Positions 1 to 9,057 of a stretch of 64,000 nucleotides of DNA are shown piece after piece. This DNA comes from Mesorhizobium caraganae. Its GTDB lineage: Bacteria; Pseudomonadota; Alphaproteobacteria; Rhizobiales; Rhizobiaceae. The stretch spans positions 992,001 to 1,056,000 of the forward strand of contig NZ_JAFCGY010000001.1 of the NCBI RefSeq assembly GCF_016836705.1, in the 5' to 3' direction. The notes below the pieces were generated by a model. That model was not told the DNA's origin and ran no database searches. It was given only the letters and a program-made list of their open reading frames with translations. Position 1 is the stretch's first letter, and every line of letters starts with the position of its first letter. A program made the position numbers and the translations under genes.

Positions 1-1
1 T

Positions 2-592
2 GCCCGCCGGCTTGCCGACCACTACCGCCTTAACCTCCTCGACACTGGCCTCACCTATCGCGCCGTGGCCTACGCATTGCTCCAGCACGCGCTACCCCTC
101 GACAATGTCTCTGCGGCCGAGACCGCCGCGCGTCAGGTCGATCTGGCGAAGCTCGACCGGGCGATGCTATCGGCGCATGCGGTTGGCGAGGCTGCCTCGA
201 AGGTAGCGGTTTACCCGACCGTGCGGCGCATCCTGGTCGAAAAGCAGCGTGACTTCGCCAAAACCCCTCCAGGCGCGGTGCTCGATGGGCGCGACATCGG
301 CACCGTCGTGTGCCCCGATGCCGACATCAAACTCTATGTGACGGCGAGCGCCGAGGTGCGGGCGCAGCGCCGGCTGGCGGAGATCGAAAGCATCGGCGGC
401 TCAGCCAATTTTTCCGAAATCCTCGCCGATATCGTGCGCCGCGACGAGCGCGACATGGGCCGCGCCGACTCGCCGCTGAAGCCGGCGGACGACGCGCACT
501 TGCTTGATACCTCCGAAATGGCTATAGAGGCCGCGTTTCTGGCGGCCAAAACGATCATAGACGACGCCTTGGCCAAGAGAGATAAAGCCTGA
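2..592 (+). CDS. cmk: Cytidylate kinase, 5' end missing
   Basis: The reading frame is open from the left edge, so the N-terminus with the P-loop lies outside the window. Cytidylate kinase phosphorylates CMP and dCMP with ATP in the cytoplasm. The visible 196 residues begin close behind the P-loop with [20 protein letters not shown], the CMP-binding segment of the family. The family motif [14 protein letters not shown] follows, and then an Arg-rich lid with [17 protein letters not shown]. The TGA stop is followed after 206 bases by rpsA, the usual cmk-rpsA order in proteobacteria. Identity is secure; only completeness is not. Confidence 0.95.
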   Translation, partial: ARRLADHYRLNLLDTGLTYRAVAYALLQHALPLDNVSAAETAARQVDLAKLDRAMLSAHAVGEAASKVAVYPTVRRILVEKQRDFAKTPPGAVLDGRDIGTVVCPDADIKLYVTASAEVRAQRRLAEIESIGGSANFSEILADIVRRDERDMGRADSPLKPADDAHLLDTSEMAIEAAFLAAKTIIDDALAKRDKA

Positions 593-798
593 TTGAAGGT
601 TTTCCCGCTGCCGCCGATTGCCGGAAGCAAAGAAAATACCCATATCGGGCACGAACCAGCCTGCCAGCATTCTTCATGCGCCGGAATTGCCGCTTAGGCG
701 GCCCAGGGCTTTTGTAGCCCGGAACGCCGGCAGGCCAACGCAACGCTAACCCACGGCGCCCGTCCCGCTTCCAGATGCGGGGCACTCCAGGAGAAAAT
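593..798 (+). promoter_or_regulatory. rpsA leader with a hairpin just before the ribosome binding site
   Basis: This 206-base spacer carries no gene. Near its 3' end CCCGC (764-768) can pair with GCGGG (777-781) around an 8-base loop, ending seven bases before the AGGAG at 789-793 that serves rpsA. S1 is known to repress its own translation in enterobacteria through leader structure. Whether this hairpin does the same here is inference. No clear promoter hexamers were recognised. Confidence 0.4.
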
Positions 799-2496
799 AT
801 GTCAGCTGCAAATCCCACTCGCGACGATTTCGCGAGCCTGCTCGAAGAATCATTTACCACCGGTCACTCCGGCGAAGGCCAGGTCGTCAAGGGCACGATC
901 CTGGCGATCGAAAAAGACATGGCCATCATCGATGTCGGCCTCAAGGTCGAAGGCCGCGTGCCGCTGAAGGAATTCGGCGTCAAGGGCAAGGACTCGACGC
1001 TCAAGGTCGGTGACACGGTCGAAGTCATGGTCGAGCGCATCGAGAACGCACTGGGCGAAGCCGTCCTGTCGCGCGACAAGGCCCGCCGCGAAGAGAGCTG
1101 GGTCAAGCTCGAAGAGAAGTTCACCAAGGGTGAGCGCGTCGAAGGCGTCATCTTCAACCAGGTCAAGGGCGGCTTCACCGTCGACCTCGACGGCGCCGTG
1201 GCCTTCCTGCCGCGCAGCCAGGTCGATATCCGCCCGATCCGCGATGTCTCCCCGCTGATGCACAACCCGCAACCCTTCGAGATCCTCAAGATGGATCGCC
1301 GCCGCGGCAACATCGTCGTGTCGCGCCGCACCGTGCTCGAGGAAAGCCGCGCCGAACAGCGTTCGGAAATCGTGCAGAACCTCGAAGAAGGCCAGGTTGT
1401 CGAAGGCGTCGTCAAGAACATCACCGACTACGGTGCGTTCGTCGACCTCGGCGGCATCGATGGCCTGCTGCATGTCACCGACATGGCATGGCGCCGCGTC
1501 AACCATCCGACCGAAATCCTCAACATCGGTCAGACGGTCAAGGTGCAGATCATCCGCATCAACCAGGAAACCCACCGTATCTCGCTCGGCATGAAGCAGC
1601 TCGAGAGCGATCCGTGGTCCGAGATCGGCACCAAGTTCCCGATCGGCAAGAAGATCAAGGGCACCGTCACCAACATCACCGACTACGGCGCGTTCGTCGA
1701 ACTGGAGCCGGGCATCGAGGGCCTCATCCACGTTTCGGAAATGTCGTGGACCAAGAAGAACGTGCATCCCGGCAAGATCCTGTCGACGACGCAGGAAGTC
1801 GACGTGGTGGTGCTCGAGGTCGATCCGGCCAAGCGCCGCATCTCGCTCGGCCTCAAGCAGACGCTCGAGAATCCGTGGCAGGCTTTCGCCTCGAGCCATC
1901 CGGTCGGCAGCCAGGTCGAGGGCGAGGTCAAGAACAAGACCGAGTTCGGCCTGTTCATCGGCCTCGAAGGCGACGTGGACGGCATGGTGCACCTCTCCGA
2001 CCTCGACTGGACCCGTCCGGGCGAGCAGGTCATCGAAGAGTACAATCGCGGCGACATGGTCAAGGCGCAGGTGCTCGACGTCGACATCGACAAGGAACGC
2101 ATCTCGCTCGGCATCAAGCAGCTGGCCAAGGATACGGTCGGCGAAGCGGCGACTTCGGGTGAACTGCGCAAGAACGCGGTCGTCACCTGCGAAGTCATCG
2201 GCGTCAAGGATGGCGGTCTGGAAGTGCGGCTGGTCGACAGCGGCATCGAGACCTTCATCAAGCGCTCCGATCTGAGCCGCGACCGCGACGAGCAGCGCCC
2301 CGAGCGCTTCACCGTCGGCCAGAAGGTTGACGCCCGCGTCATCGCCTTCGACAAGAAGACCCGCAAGCTGCAGGTCTCGATCAAGGCGCTGGAAATCGCC
2401 GAAGAGAAGGAAGCGGTCGCACAGTACGGCTCGACCGACTCCGGCGCTTCGCTGGGCGACATTCTGGGCGCCGCGCTGAAGAAGCAGGGCAGCTAA
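799..2496 (+). CDS. rpsA: 30S ribosomal protein S1
   Basis: The protein of 565 residues binds mRNA on the 30S subunit and helps unfold it during initiation. Six S1 (OB-fold) domains can be read, starting near residues 30, 118, 205, 292, 378 and 465. Domains three and four carry near-identical NITDYGAFV cores. The chosen ATG at 799 has AGGAG at 789-793; an in-frame start 24 bases earlier overlaps this leader and lacks a binding site. Length fits the roughly 560-570 residues usual in rhizobia. It lies downstream of cmk and ends at a strong terminator. Confidence 0.97.
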   Translation: MSAANPTRDDFASLLEESFTTGHSGEGQVVKGTILAIEKDMAIIDVGLKVEGRVPLKEFGVKGKDSTLKVGDTVEVMVERIENALGEAVLSRDKARREESWVKLEEKFTKGERVEGVIFNQVKGGFTVDLDGAVAFLPRSQVDIRPIRDVSPLMHNPQPFEILKMDRRRGNIVVSRRTVLEESRAEQRSEIVQNLEEGQVVEGVVKNITDYGAFVDLGGIDGLLHVTDMAWRRVNHPTEILNIGQTVKVQIIRINQETHRISLGMKQLESDPWSEIGTKFPIGKKIKGTVTNITDYGAFVELEPGIEGLIHVSEMSWTKKNVHPGKILSTTQEVDVVVLEVDPAKRRISLGLKQTLENPWQAFASSHPVGSQVEGEVKNKTEFGLFIGLEGDVDGMVHLSDLDWTRPGEQVIEEYNRGDMVKAQVLDVDIDKERISLGIKQLAKDTVGEAATSGELRKNAVVTCEVIGVKDGGLEVRLVDSGIETFIKRSDLSRDRDEQRPERFTVGQKVDARVIAFDKKTRKLQVSIKALEIAEEKEAVAQYGSTDSGASLGDILGAALKKQGS

Positions 2497-2562
2497 GCCG
2501 CTTCGCGCGCAGCGCGTAAGCCTCGGTTGCTGTCGCGCCTCGCGCGCGGCCTGAACCAAGAA

Positions 2563-2594
2563 AACCCGCGGGCTGCAAGGCTCGCGGGTTTTTT
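2563..2594 (+). terminator. Rho-independent terminator after rpsA
   Basis: AACCCGCG (2563-2570) pairs with CGCGGGTT (2583-2590), extended inwards by G-U and G-C pairs around a loop of about eight bases. A run of six T follows at 2589-2594. It is 66 bases past the rpsA stop. Confidence 0.9.
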
Positions 2595-2759
2595 CATGCG
2601 CGGTGAGAGCCGGGTGGCGGCGGCCTTAAGCGGTTGGCACAAGACAAAGACGGTGGAACCCCTTCAATTCGGCACGGGCGGCTGTAGGTTCGGGCGCATG
2701 TCGTTTGCCGGCATAAACGTGGAATGTCACGCCCTTCGGGCAAAAGAGAAGCATTGGGC

Positions 2760-3581
2760 ATGAAGGTCGTCGAACTCTATCGCTATCCGGTCAAGAGCCT
2801 GCGCGGCCATGCCGTTCCGAGCGCCGACATCGAGACCATGGGCATGGAAGGCGACCGTCGCTGGATGGTCGTCGACAAGGACGGACAGTTCCTCACCATC
2901 CGCCAGATACCGGCAATGACGACGATCGACGTCGAGCATCGCGGCACCGGCATCCTGCTGAAACATGACAGGCATGGCTCGCACGCCGTAGAGGCTCCCG
3001 GCCCAGGCGCCGCACTCCGTCAGGTCAAGATATGGAAGGACATGGTTGTTGCGCGGTCGGCCGATCCGGCCGCCGGCGCATATCTCTCGGCGATTCTTGG
3101 CCGGCCCGTCGATCTCGTTTATTTCGACGATCCGAAGAACCGGCCGGTCGACCCGGAATTCGGCCAGCCTGGCGATTACGTCGGCTTTGCCGATGGTTAT
3201 CCGTTGCTGATCGCCACGACGGGCTCGCTAGACCATCTGAACAGCCATCTTGCCGGGCCCATCGAGATGGCGCGGTTTCGGCCGAACATCGTCATCGACG
3301 CAGAAGGCGCATGGCCCGAAGACAGCTGGAAGACGATCCGCATCGGCGCTGTCGAGTTGCGCATCGCAAAGCCCTGCTCGCGCTGTGTCATCACCACCCG
3401 CGATCCGCACAGCGGCGAGCAGCCGGACCCGCGCGAGCCGTTGCAGACGCTTGGCAAACTCCACCGCTCCGCCAAGGGCGGCATCATTTTCGGCCAGAAT
3501 GCGATTCCCAACAACGCCGGCACGATCTCGATCGGCGACGCAGTCGAGGTCGTGGAGGCGGGCGTCTCCAACCTGACATAG
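2760..3581 (+). CDS. MOSC domain protein (YcbX-like)
   Basis: A 273-residue protein with an N-terminal MOSC beta-barrel (KVVELYRYPVKSLRG, residues 2-16) followed by the MOSC sulfur-carrier domain. The domain holds the conserved cysteine region KPCSRCVITTRDPHSG near residues 205-220. Family members act with molybdenum cofactor, for example in reduction of N-hydroxylated compounds, but the substrate here cannot be read. The start at 2760 makes the protein begin at the family's usual MKV; an ATG 36 bases upstream would add a tail without family features. It is monocistronic or leads a short unit with the next secreted protein. Confidence 0.85.
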   Translation: MKVVELYRYPVKSLRGHAVPSADIETMGMEGDRRWMVVDKDGQFLTIRQIPAMTTIDVEHRGTGILLKHDRHGSHAVEAPGPGAALRQVKIWKDMVVARSADPAAGAYLSAILGRPVDLVYFDDPKNRPVDPEFGQPGDYVGFADGYPLLIATTGSLDHLNSHLAGPIEMARFRPNIVIDAEGAWPEDSWKTIRIGAVELRIAKPCSRCVITTRDPHSGEQPDPREPLQTLGKLHRSAKGGIIFGQNAIPNNAGTISIGDAVEVVEAGVSNLT

Positions 3582-3676
3582 TCCGCGGGTTCTTCTATGC
3601 CGTGGAAGCGTCGGCGGCCGCCATGCTCGCTAGGTCGGCAAAGACCGCTGGTGGAAGCCAGACGATCGGAGGCCCC

Positions 3677-3979
3677 ATGACCCGCATCGGTTTTGTCGCG
3701 GCATTCCTTTTGATCGGCACTGCGGCGGCGTCGGCTGCATTACCTCCCTACTGGCACCGTGGGGCCGAGATCGACGCCATCACCGACAGCGGCGATGTTG
3801 CGCGCAGGGTGGAAAAGCATGGCCCCATCGACGCGATCGAGCATATCGGAAACGACCACTACCAGGTGGGCGGCGGCGGCTGCACGCTCGATGTGTTTAT
3901 CGTCGACGATGCGAGCGCGGAACCGATGCCGGGGCCACGCAAGTTCAAGCTGCAGATAGGCAAGCTCGTCTGCAAATGA
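3677..3979 (+). CDS. Small secreted protein of unknown function
   Basis: One hundred residues. The first 21 form a signal peptide (hydrophobic FVAAFLLIGTAAASA, probable cleavage after ASA). The mature part carries two cysteines (GGGGCTLD and the last-but-one residue) that could form one disulphide in the periplasm. GGAGG at 3668-3672 sits four bases before the ATG. The gene ends 15 bases from the convergent SDR gene. No family is recognised. Confidence 0.75.
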   Translation: MTRIGFVAAFLLIGTAAASAALPPYWHRGAEIDAITDSGDVARRVEKHGPIDAIEHIGNDHYQVGGGGCTLDVFIVDDASAEPMPGPRKFKLQIGKLVCK

Positions 3980-3993
3980 GACGCGGCGCCCCT

Positions 3994-4701
3994 TCAGGCG
4001 CGGCCGTAAAGCGGCACCAGCGTGCCGTTCATCGCCAGATTGGCCGGCGATGCCAGATAGGCGATGGCTTCGGCGGCGGCTTCCAGGCTGACCCATTTGG
4101 TGACATCGGCATCCGGCATGTCGGCGCGGTTGGCGGGCGTATCGAGCGTCGAGGGCGCGACCGCGTTGACCAGTATGCCCTTGTGCTTCAGCTCTTCCGC
4201 AATAGCCACCGTCATTGCCGCCACCGCGGCCTTGCTCGCGGCATAGGCGACCTTGCCGGCGCCGCGACGCGGGTCGAGCCCGGCGCGGGCCGTGACATTG
4301 ACGATGCGGCCCGCAGTAGCCGAGCCAAGCATCGAGCGCACGGCCGCGCGGCAGCACAGGAAGGCAGTGCGGGCGTTGGTGTCCATCATTTCGGCAAAGG
4401 ATGCCGATTCGATCTTTTCGACAGGTGCTCCGGCAAAGCCGCCGGCCAGATGGATGGAGGCCCACAGATCAGGAACGCTGTCGTAAAAGGCGTCGACCTT
4501 GGCGGGATCGGCGAGATCGACATTATGCGCCAGCCTGACGCGATCATGTGCCGTGAAGGGAAAATGCGTGGGGGCCGCGGCATGGGCATTCGGCACGTGG
4601 CAGATCGCGCCGTCGGCCAACAATTTGCCGACAACCGCTGCACCGAGCGCCCCGGTGCCACCGGTCACCACGATATGCTTTCCCTGAAGTGTTTCCGTCA
4701 T
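3994..4701 (-). CDS. Short-chain dehydrogenase/reductase family protein
   Basis: A 235-residue Rossmann protein. TGGTGALG (residues 14-21) is the cofactor-binding glycine motif and YAASK is the catalytic Tyr-x3-Lys. At the place where classical SDRs have the catalytic Ser (IVN-S-S-xAG), this protein reads IVNVTARAG, with Thr then Ala, so the canonical Ser seems absent. It may use the neighbouring Thr or be an atypical member. The substrate is unknown. It is transcribed leftwards, 185 bases downstream of the aruI-like gene, and could be co-transcribed with that operon. Confidence 0.8.
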   Translation of the reverse strand: MTETLQGKHIVVTGGTGALGAAVVGKLLADGAICHVPNAHAAAPTHFPFTAHDRVRLAHNVDLADPAKVDAFYDSVPDLWASIHLAGGFAGAPVEKIESASFAEMMDTNARTAFLCCRAAVRSMLGSATAGRIVNVTARAGLDPRRGAGKVAYAASKAAVAAMTVAIAEELKHKGILVNAVAPSTLDTPANRADMPDADVTKWVSLEAAAEAIAYLASPANLAMNGTLVPLYGRA

Positions 4702-4886
4702 CCTGGACGCTCCTGTAATTTTTTATGATTATGTCGTTCTTTCGCCGCGCCCGGCGCAGAGCGTCGCGCCTTTTGCACGATCACTCAACCGCCATCTCGA
4801 CATGGCAGTGTTGCGTCTTTGCATCGCTCGAAGCTGCCGGCCCCCCCGCTTTGCCGGCGCATGAACGTACGGCGGATGGCAAAGCG

Positions 4887-6467
4887 TCAATCGATGGTGA
4901 TTTCGATGACGTGCGGTAGCCCGGTTGCGCGTGCGCGTTTGAGCGCATCGGCAAGATCAGCAGTACCGGCAAGCCGTTCGGCGGCAATGCCGTAAGCCTC
5001 GGCCAGCTTGCAGAAATCCGGTGGCGCCGGCGACACGCCGACGGGTTCGACGCCGACATCGAGCATCGAAGTCTCGATCTCGCGATAGCCTCTGTTGTTC
5101 CAGACGACGAAGATGACCGGCGCCGGCGCATCGAGCGCCGCGCCCAGTTCCGGCAAGGTGAACTGGAAGCCGCCGTCGCCGGTGAGGCAGACCACCGGCA
5201 CGCCGGGCATGGCGAGCGCGGCGCCGATCGCCGCCGGCGGCCCGTAGCCGAGTGCGCCGAAGCCGGTGGCGGCATTGAACCAGCCGCCCGGCCGGTCGTG
5301 GTCGTAATAGAGATTGGCGGCGTAGATCGGCTGTGTGGAATCGCCGACGATGATGGCGCCCGGCAAGGCGTCGCGGATGGTTTCCACCGCATGCACCTGT
5401 GCCGCGTAGGCAGGGCTCAGTTCGGCAAAGGCCGCCTTTCGTGCCGCGTCGGCGCGGCTCTCGCCGTCCTTCGCTGCGACATGATCAGGGCCTATCGCGG
5501 CAAGCAAGGTTTCGATCGCCTCAGCGCAATCGGCCTGGATGCCGACACTCACCGGGCGACGGGCGATCTGGTCGGCGCCGATATCGATGCGGATCAGATT
5601 GGCCGGCAAGACAAAACCGCCATCGCTGTAGCCGTCGTAATCGGTCGGGCCGAATTCGGTGCCGGCGGCGATGACCAGATCGGCGTCGGCCATCAGCGCC
5701 CGCACCGCTTTCAGGCTGGGACTGGCGGGTACGCAAAGCGGATGCGCGTGCAGCAGGCCGCGCGCGTTGGCGGTCTGGACGACTGGCGCCCCGAGCCGCT
5801 CGGCCAGGCGTTGCAAGGGCTCACCGGCGCGCTTGGCGCCGCCGCCAGCCAGGATCAGCGGCCGGCGCGCGGCGGCGATGAGCGTGGCAGCTGCGGCAAC
5901 GGCCGCGCCATCCGGCGCCGGCGGCGCTGCATTGCTTAGCAAGGCAGCAATACCGTCGGCCGGTTTGACCATGACGTCGGTCGGGATTTCAATATGCACA
6001 GGCCCCGGTCGCGAGGAGGAAAACAGCGCGAAGGCCTGCGCCAAAGCGCCTGGCAATTCGCTGGCCTCGGTGACGCGCTGCGAAAACAGCGCCACCTTTT
6101 CCATCATGCCGCGCTGGTCCGGCAGCTCGTGCAGGAAGCCCAGCCCCTTGCCCAGCGTCGGCATCGCGTTGACGCCCGAAATCACCAGCATCGGCACCGA
6201 ATCGGCGCGTGCCTGGCCCATGGCGGTGATGGTGTTGGTCAACCCCGGCCCGGTGATGACGAAGGCGACGCCCGGTCTGCCGCTGGCGCGCGCATAGCCG
6301 TCGGCCATGAAGCCGGCGCCCTGTTCGTGCCGCGGCGTGATGTGGCGGATTTTTGACCGCGCCAGCCCGCGGTAAAGCTCGACCGTGTGGACGCCCGGAA
6401 TGCCGAAGACGGTGTCGACGCCATGCGCCTCGAGCAGCGTGATGAGGGCTTCGCCGATCGTTGTCAT
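4887..6467 (-). CDS. Thiamine-diphosphate-dependent decarboxylase, AruI-like (5-guanidino-2-oxopentanoate decarboxylase)
   Basis: The 526-residue enzyme has the acetolactate-synthase-type layout. The N-terminal PYR domain carries the catalytic Glu in RHEQGAGFMADGYAR, a central domain carries LAGGGAKRAG, and the C-terminal PP domain has the ThDP motif GDGGFQFTLPELG ending in NN. In Pseudomonas, AruI decarboxylates 2-ketoarginine to 4-guanidinobutyraldehyde in the arginine transaminase pathway. The assignment rests on overall sequence character and on an amidinohydrolase and an amino-acid transporter next door. It overlaps the upstream TetR gene by four bases (ATGA). No AruH-type transaminase lies in the window. 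It could instead act on another 2-oxo acid. Confidence 0.7.
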   Translation of the reverse strand: MTTIGEALITLLEAHGVDTVFGIPGVHTVELYRGLARSKIRHITPRHEQGAGFMADGYARASGRPGVAFVITGPGLTNTITAMGQARADSVPMLVISGVNAMPTLGKGLGFLHELPDQRGMMEKVALFSQRVTEASELPGALAQAFALFSSSRPGPVHIEIPTDVMVKPADGIAALLSNAAPPAPDGAAVAAAATLIAAARRPLILAGGGAKRAGEPLQRLAERLGAPVVQTANARGLLHAHPLCVPASPSLKAVRALMADADLVIAAGTEFGPTDYDGYSDGGFVLPANLIRIDIGADQIARRPVSVGIQADCAEAIETLLAAIGPDHVAAKDGESRADAARKAAFAELSPAYAAQVHAVETIRDALPGAIIVGDSTQPIYAANLYYDHDRPGGWFNAATGFGALGYGPPAAIGAALAMPGVPVVCLTGDGGFQFTLPELGAALDAPAPVIFVVWNNRGYREIETSMLDVGVEPVGVSPAPPDFCKLAEAYGIAAERLAGTADLADALKRARATGLPHVIEITID

Positions 6468-7105
6468 TTGTCTTTTCCCCTTTCCGGTGCGAGGCCGAGC
6501 TCGGCCTCTATGGCTTTGACGCCGATCGCCGCCAATTCGCCAGGCGAGAACATCTCTGCGGCCAGACAGCCTTCGACCCAGAGCCCGTCGATGATCGCGT
6601 TGATCGCGATGGCATGGCGGCGCAGCTCATTTGCGTCCGGCCTGCGCTGTTCGGCGCCGAGCACTTCGGCCACGACCGCTTCCACCTCGTTGCGAAAGCC
6701 GAGATAGCCTTCGCGGTGCGCTCGGGCGAGCGACGGATCCGCGCCGGCGCGGCCGATGAAGGTTGCCCAGAGCGAAAACACCCGCGCATCGATGATCGGC
6801 GCATTGAGGTTGGCGGTGACGAAGGCCGCAAGGCGCTGGCGCGGCGAAGAATTTTCCATCAGCAATGCTGCCTTCGCCTGCTCGGTCATGCGGCCCATCA
6901 GCGCCGCGTAGGCTTCCTGCAGCAATTCCTCCTTGCCGGGGAAATAGTGCCGGATCAGCCCGGCGGTGACACCGGCGCGCAAGGCGATGGCGCGCAGGCT
7001 GGCGCCCTCCAGGCCATGTTCCGCCACGCTGTCCAGGGTCGCGTCGATCAGGTCCTGCCGCCGTCGCTCCTCGCCCTCGCGACGGAACTTGCGGCGCTCA
7101 TTCAT
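6464..7105 (-). CDS. TetR family transcriptional regulator, BetI-like
   Basis: A 213-residue regulator. The N-terminal helix-turn-helix spans about residues 16-60 (LRAIALRAGVTAGLIRHYF) and a BetI-type ligand domain follows. The ATG at 7105 overlaps the stop of the amidinohydrolase gene as ATGA, and its own stop overlaps the AruI-like start in the same way, so the three genes are translationally coupled. An in-frame ATG 27 bases upstream is less likely for that reason. Being inside the operon, it probably controls the operon and perhaps the divergent transporter genes. A dyad at 8031-8055 is a candidate operator. Confidence 0.88.
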   Translation of the reverse strand: MNERRKFRREGEERRRQDLIDATLDSVAEHGLEGASLRAIALRAGVTAGLIRHYFPGKEELLQEAYAALMGRMTEQAKAALLMENSSPRQRLAAFVTANLNAPIIDARVFSLWATFIGRAGADPSLARAHREGYLGFRNEVEAVVAEVLGAEQRRPDANELRRHAIAINAIIDGLWVEGCLAAEMFSPGELAAIGVKAIEAELGLAPERGKDK

Positions 7106-7974
7106 TGGCGCAGGATGGGCCGCGTCAGGCATGTCGGCCCACCTTCGCAGGCGATGCAGAGCGCATCCGCGTCGAAGATTTCAACCGTGCAGCCGGCTGC
7201 TTCCATCGCGGCCTGGGTCTTGGGAAAGCCTGCAACGGCAATGACCTTGTGCGGGCTGGTTGGCAGCACGTTCAGGCTGAGGCCGTTGGACGCGGCAAAC
7301 TCTTCGGCGTCGCCTTCCACCAGCCGGATGCCGCGTGCCTTCAGCAACTGATAGAACGGGGCCGGCAAAAGCGGTGAATAGACCAGCGCGAGGTCGTCGG
7401 CCAGCGGGCTGATCACCGACATCAGATGCAGGCACGCCTCCTCGCCCTGCCACAGCGGCAGATCGAAGCCGTAGACGGAAATGCCAAGCGGCGTCAGCAG
7501 GTTGGACACCTGCTGGATGCCTTCCTGGTTGGAGCGCACACCGCGCCCGATCACCAGCGTGCTGTTGTCCAGCCATACGCAATCACCGCCTTCGACCTGG
7601 CCGGGAGCCTCGACACGGCCGAGGATAGGAATACCCAGGCGTGTATAGGTTTCCTCATGCAGCGACGGCTCCCCGGCGCGCAATGGCTTGCCCATGGACA
7701 GGATCAGCGCGCCGCGGTCGGTCATCAGCGACGGGTCGTGGGTGAATACCGAGTCCGATAGTCCGTCGGCCTTGTCATCGATCCATTCGATTTCGGCGCC
7801 GGAAGCCCTTACCAGTTCAGCGAGAGCCGCGTGCTGCGACGCTGCTTTCGCCGGGTCGAAACCCGGGCCATAGTGCCAGGTAGCCCTGTCGGCGCCGCGC
7901 ATGGCATTCGCGGCCGACCGCATCAGCACACGCCGCAGCGGCGCCGCCATGGACTGTGATCCGAAAGCGTTCAT
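7102..7974 (-). CDS. Amidinohydrolase/amidinotransferase family protein (dimethylarginine dimethylaminohydrolase type)
   Basis: A 290-residue protein of the guanidino-group modifying fold. Family signs are the acidic pair in FTHDPSLM, the GGDCVW motif and the C-terminal catalytic cysteine in CEGGPTCLTRP (Cys282). Relatives hydrolyse methylated arginines to citrulline plus amine, or act on other guanidino compounds; the true substrate is not readable. The ATG at 7974 has AAGGG five bases upstream; an earlier in-frame TTG is weaker. It is the first gene of the leftward operon behind a good promoter at 8025-8053. Confidence 0.8.
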   Translation of the reverse strand: MNAFGSQSMAAPLRRVLMRSAANAMRGADRATWHYGPGFDPAKAASQHAALAELVRASGAEIEWIDDKADGLSDSVFTHDPSLMTDRGALILSMGKPLRAGEPSLHEETYTRLGIPILGRVEAPGQVEGGDCVWLDNSTLVIGRGVRSNQEGIQQVSNLLTPLGISVYGFDLPLWQGEEACLHLMSVISPLADDLALVYSPLLPAPFYQLLKARGIRLVEGDAEEFAASNGLSLNVLPTSPHKVIAVAGFPKTQAAMEAAGCTVEIFDADALCIACEGGPTCLTRPILRQ

Positions 7975-8024
7975 CGATGCCCTTTTCAAGGTGAAAAAAA
8001 TGGAAAAAATTTCATCGAAGGCTA

Positions 8025-8053
8025 TTTATACACTTGCACAATAAGGCCGCAAG
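8025..8053 (-). promoter_or_regulatory. Sigma-70-type promoter of the leftward guanidino operon
   Basis: On the minus strand a -35 box CTTGCG (8053-8048) and a -10 box TATAAA (8030-8025) are separated by exactly 17 bases. Transcription would begin near 8018, about 45 bases before the amidinohydrolase ATG. Assignment is by pattern only. Confidence 0.6.
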
Positions 8054-8055
8054 TG
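8031..8055. promoter_or_regulatory. Inverted repeat inside the promoter, candidate TetR operator
   Basis: CACTTGC (8031-8037) and GCAAGTG (8049-8055) form a perfect 7-base dyad with an 11-base spacer. It covers the spacer and -35 box of the leftward promoter, where a bound repressor would block RNA polymerase. The TetR-type gene in the same operon is the obvious candidate ligand; this is inference. Confidence 0.5.
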
Positions 8056-8187
8056 CCGTAATGAGCGGGATTGACGGGCTCGCGCTGTTGAGTCCATGCT
8101 GAAGTCTGGAGTGGCATTACAGCGTATGTTGATTAGCCGGATAGACGTTCGACGATCTGCCGTCGACCATGTGGTAGAGGTCTCCCG

Positions 8188-9003
8188 GTGAGCGCGGTGG
8201 GAGTCGCCACAGTCCCATCCGGCAAGGCGCAGAATAGTGCGGCCGAAGCCATCCATGTCGAGAACCTGCACAAGAAATTCGGCCAGCTGCATGTGCTGAA
8301 GGGCGTCTCGCTGTCGGCGCGCGACGGCGAGGTGATCGCCATCATCGGCGGCTCGGGCTCCGGCAAATCGACGCTGCTACGCTGCATCAACTGCCTGGAG
8401 AACCCGACCAGCGGCATCATCCGTGTCAATGGCGAGGAGATCAAGCTCAAGGCCGACAGCCACGGCCACACCGTGCCCGCCGACCGCCGGCAGATCGAGC
8501 GCATCCGATCCAAGCTCGGCATGGTGTTCCAGAACTTCAACCTGTGGAGCCACATGACGCTGATCGAGAACGTCATCGAGGTTCCGGTGCATGTGCTGGG
8601 CGTCAAGCGTGACGTGGCGATCAGGGAAGCCGAAAAGCTGCTGGCGCGCGTCGGCCTCGCCGAAAAGCGCGATGTCTATCCGGCCTATCTCTCCGGCGGC
8701 CAGCAGCAGCGCGCCGCGATCGCCCGCGCTTTGGCCATCAACCCGCGCGTCATGCTGTTCGACGAGCCGACCTCGGCGCTCGACCCGGAGCTGGTCGGCG
8801 AGGTGCTGAAGGTGATCGGCGACCTGGCGCGCGAAGGGCGCACCATGGTGCTGGTGACGCATGAAATGAAATTCGCCCGCGAGGTCGCGACCCATGTCGT
8901 CTACCTCTACAACGGGCTGGTCGAGGAAGAGGGACCGCCGGAGCAGATCTTCGGCGCACCGAAATCCGAAAGGCTGAAGCAGTTCATCCGCAACATCGGC
9001 TAG
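8188..9003 (+). CDS. Polar amino acid ABC transporter, ATP-binding protein (HisP/OccP type)
   Basis: A 271-residue ATPase of the histidine/octopine/arginine uptake class. Walker A is GGSGSGKST (about residues 54-62), the signature is LSGGQQQR, and Walker B is VMLFDEPTSALD. The likely start is GTG at 8188, with AGAGG at 8176-8180. It leads a rightward operon with a binding protein and two permeases, divergent from the guanidino catabolic operon. That context points to import of a basic or guanidino amino acid. Confidence 0.9.
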   Translation: MSAVGVATVPSGKAQNSAAEAIHVENLHKKFGQLHVLKGVSLSARDGEVIAIIGGSGSGKSTLLRCINCLENPTSGIIRVNGEEIKLKADSHGHTVPADRRQIERIRSKLGMVFQNFNLWSHMTLIENVIEVPVHVLGVKRDVAIREAEKLLARVGLAEKRDVYPAYLSGGQQQRAAIARALAINPRVMLFDEPTSALDPELVGEVLKVIGDLAREGRTMVLVTHEMKFAREVATHVVYLYNGLVEEEGPPEQIFGAPKSERLKQFIRNIG

Positions 9004-9057
9004 GAAGGCCGGGACGGAAGAAAACCGGGAACCAACAACAAACTGGGAGTCGTGATA

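Noticed and set aside
850..2559. Very long open frame on the minus strand opposite rpsA
   Set aside because: It mirrors the codon pattern of rpsA in a GC-rich genome, has low-complexity His/Asp/Leu-rich sequence and no family motif or binding site.
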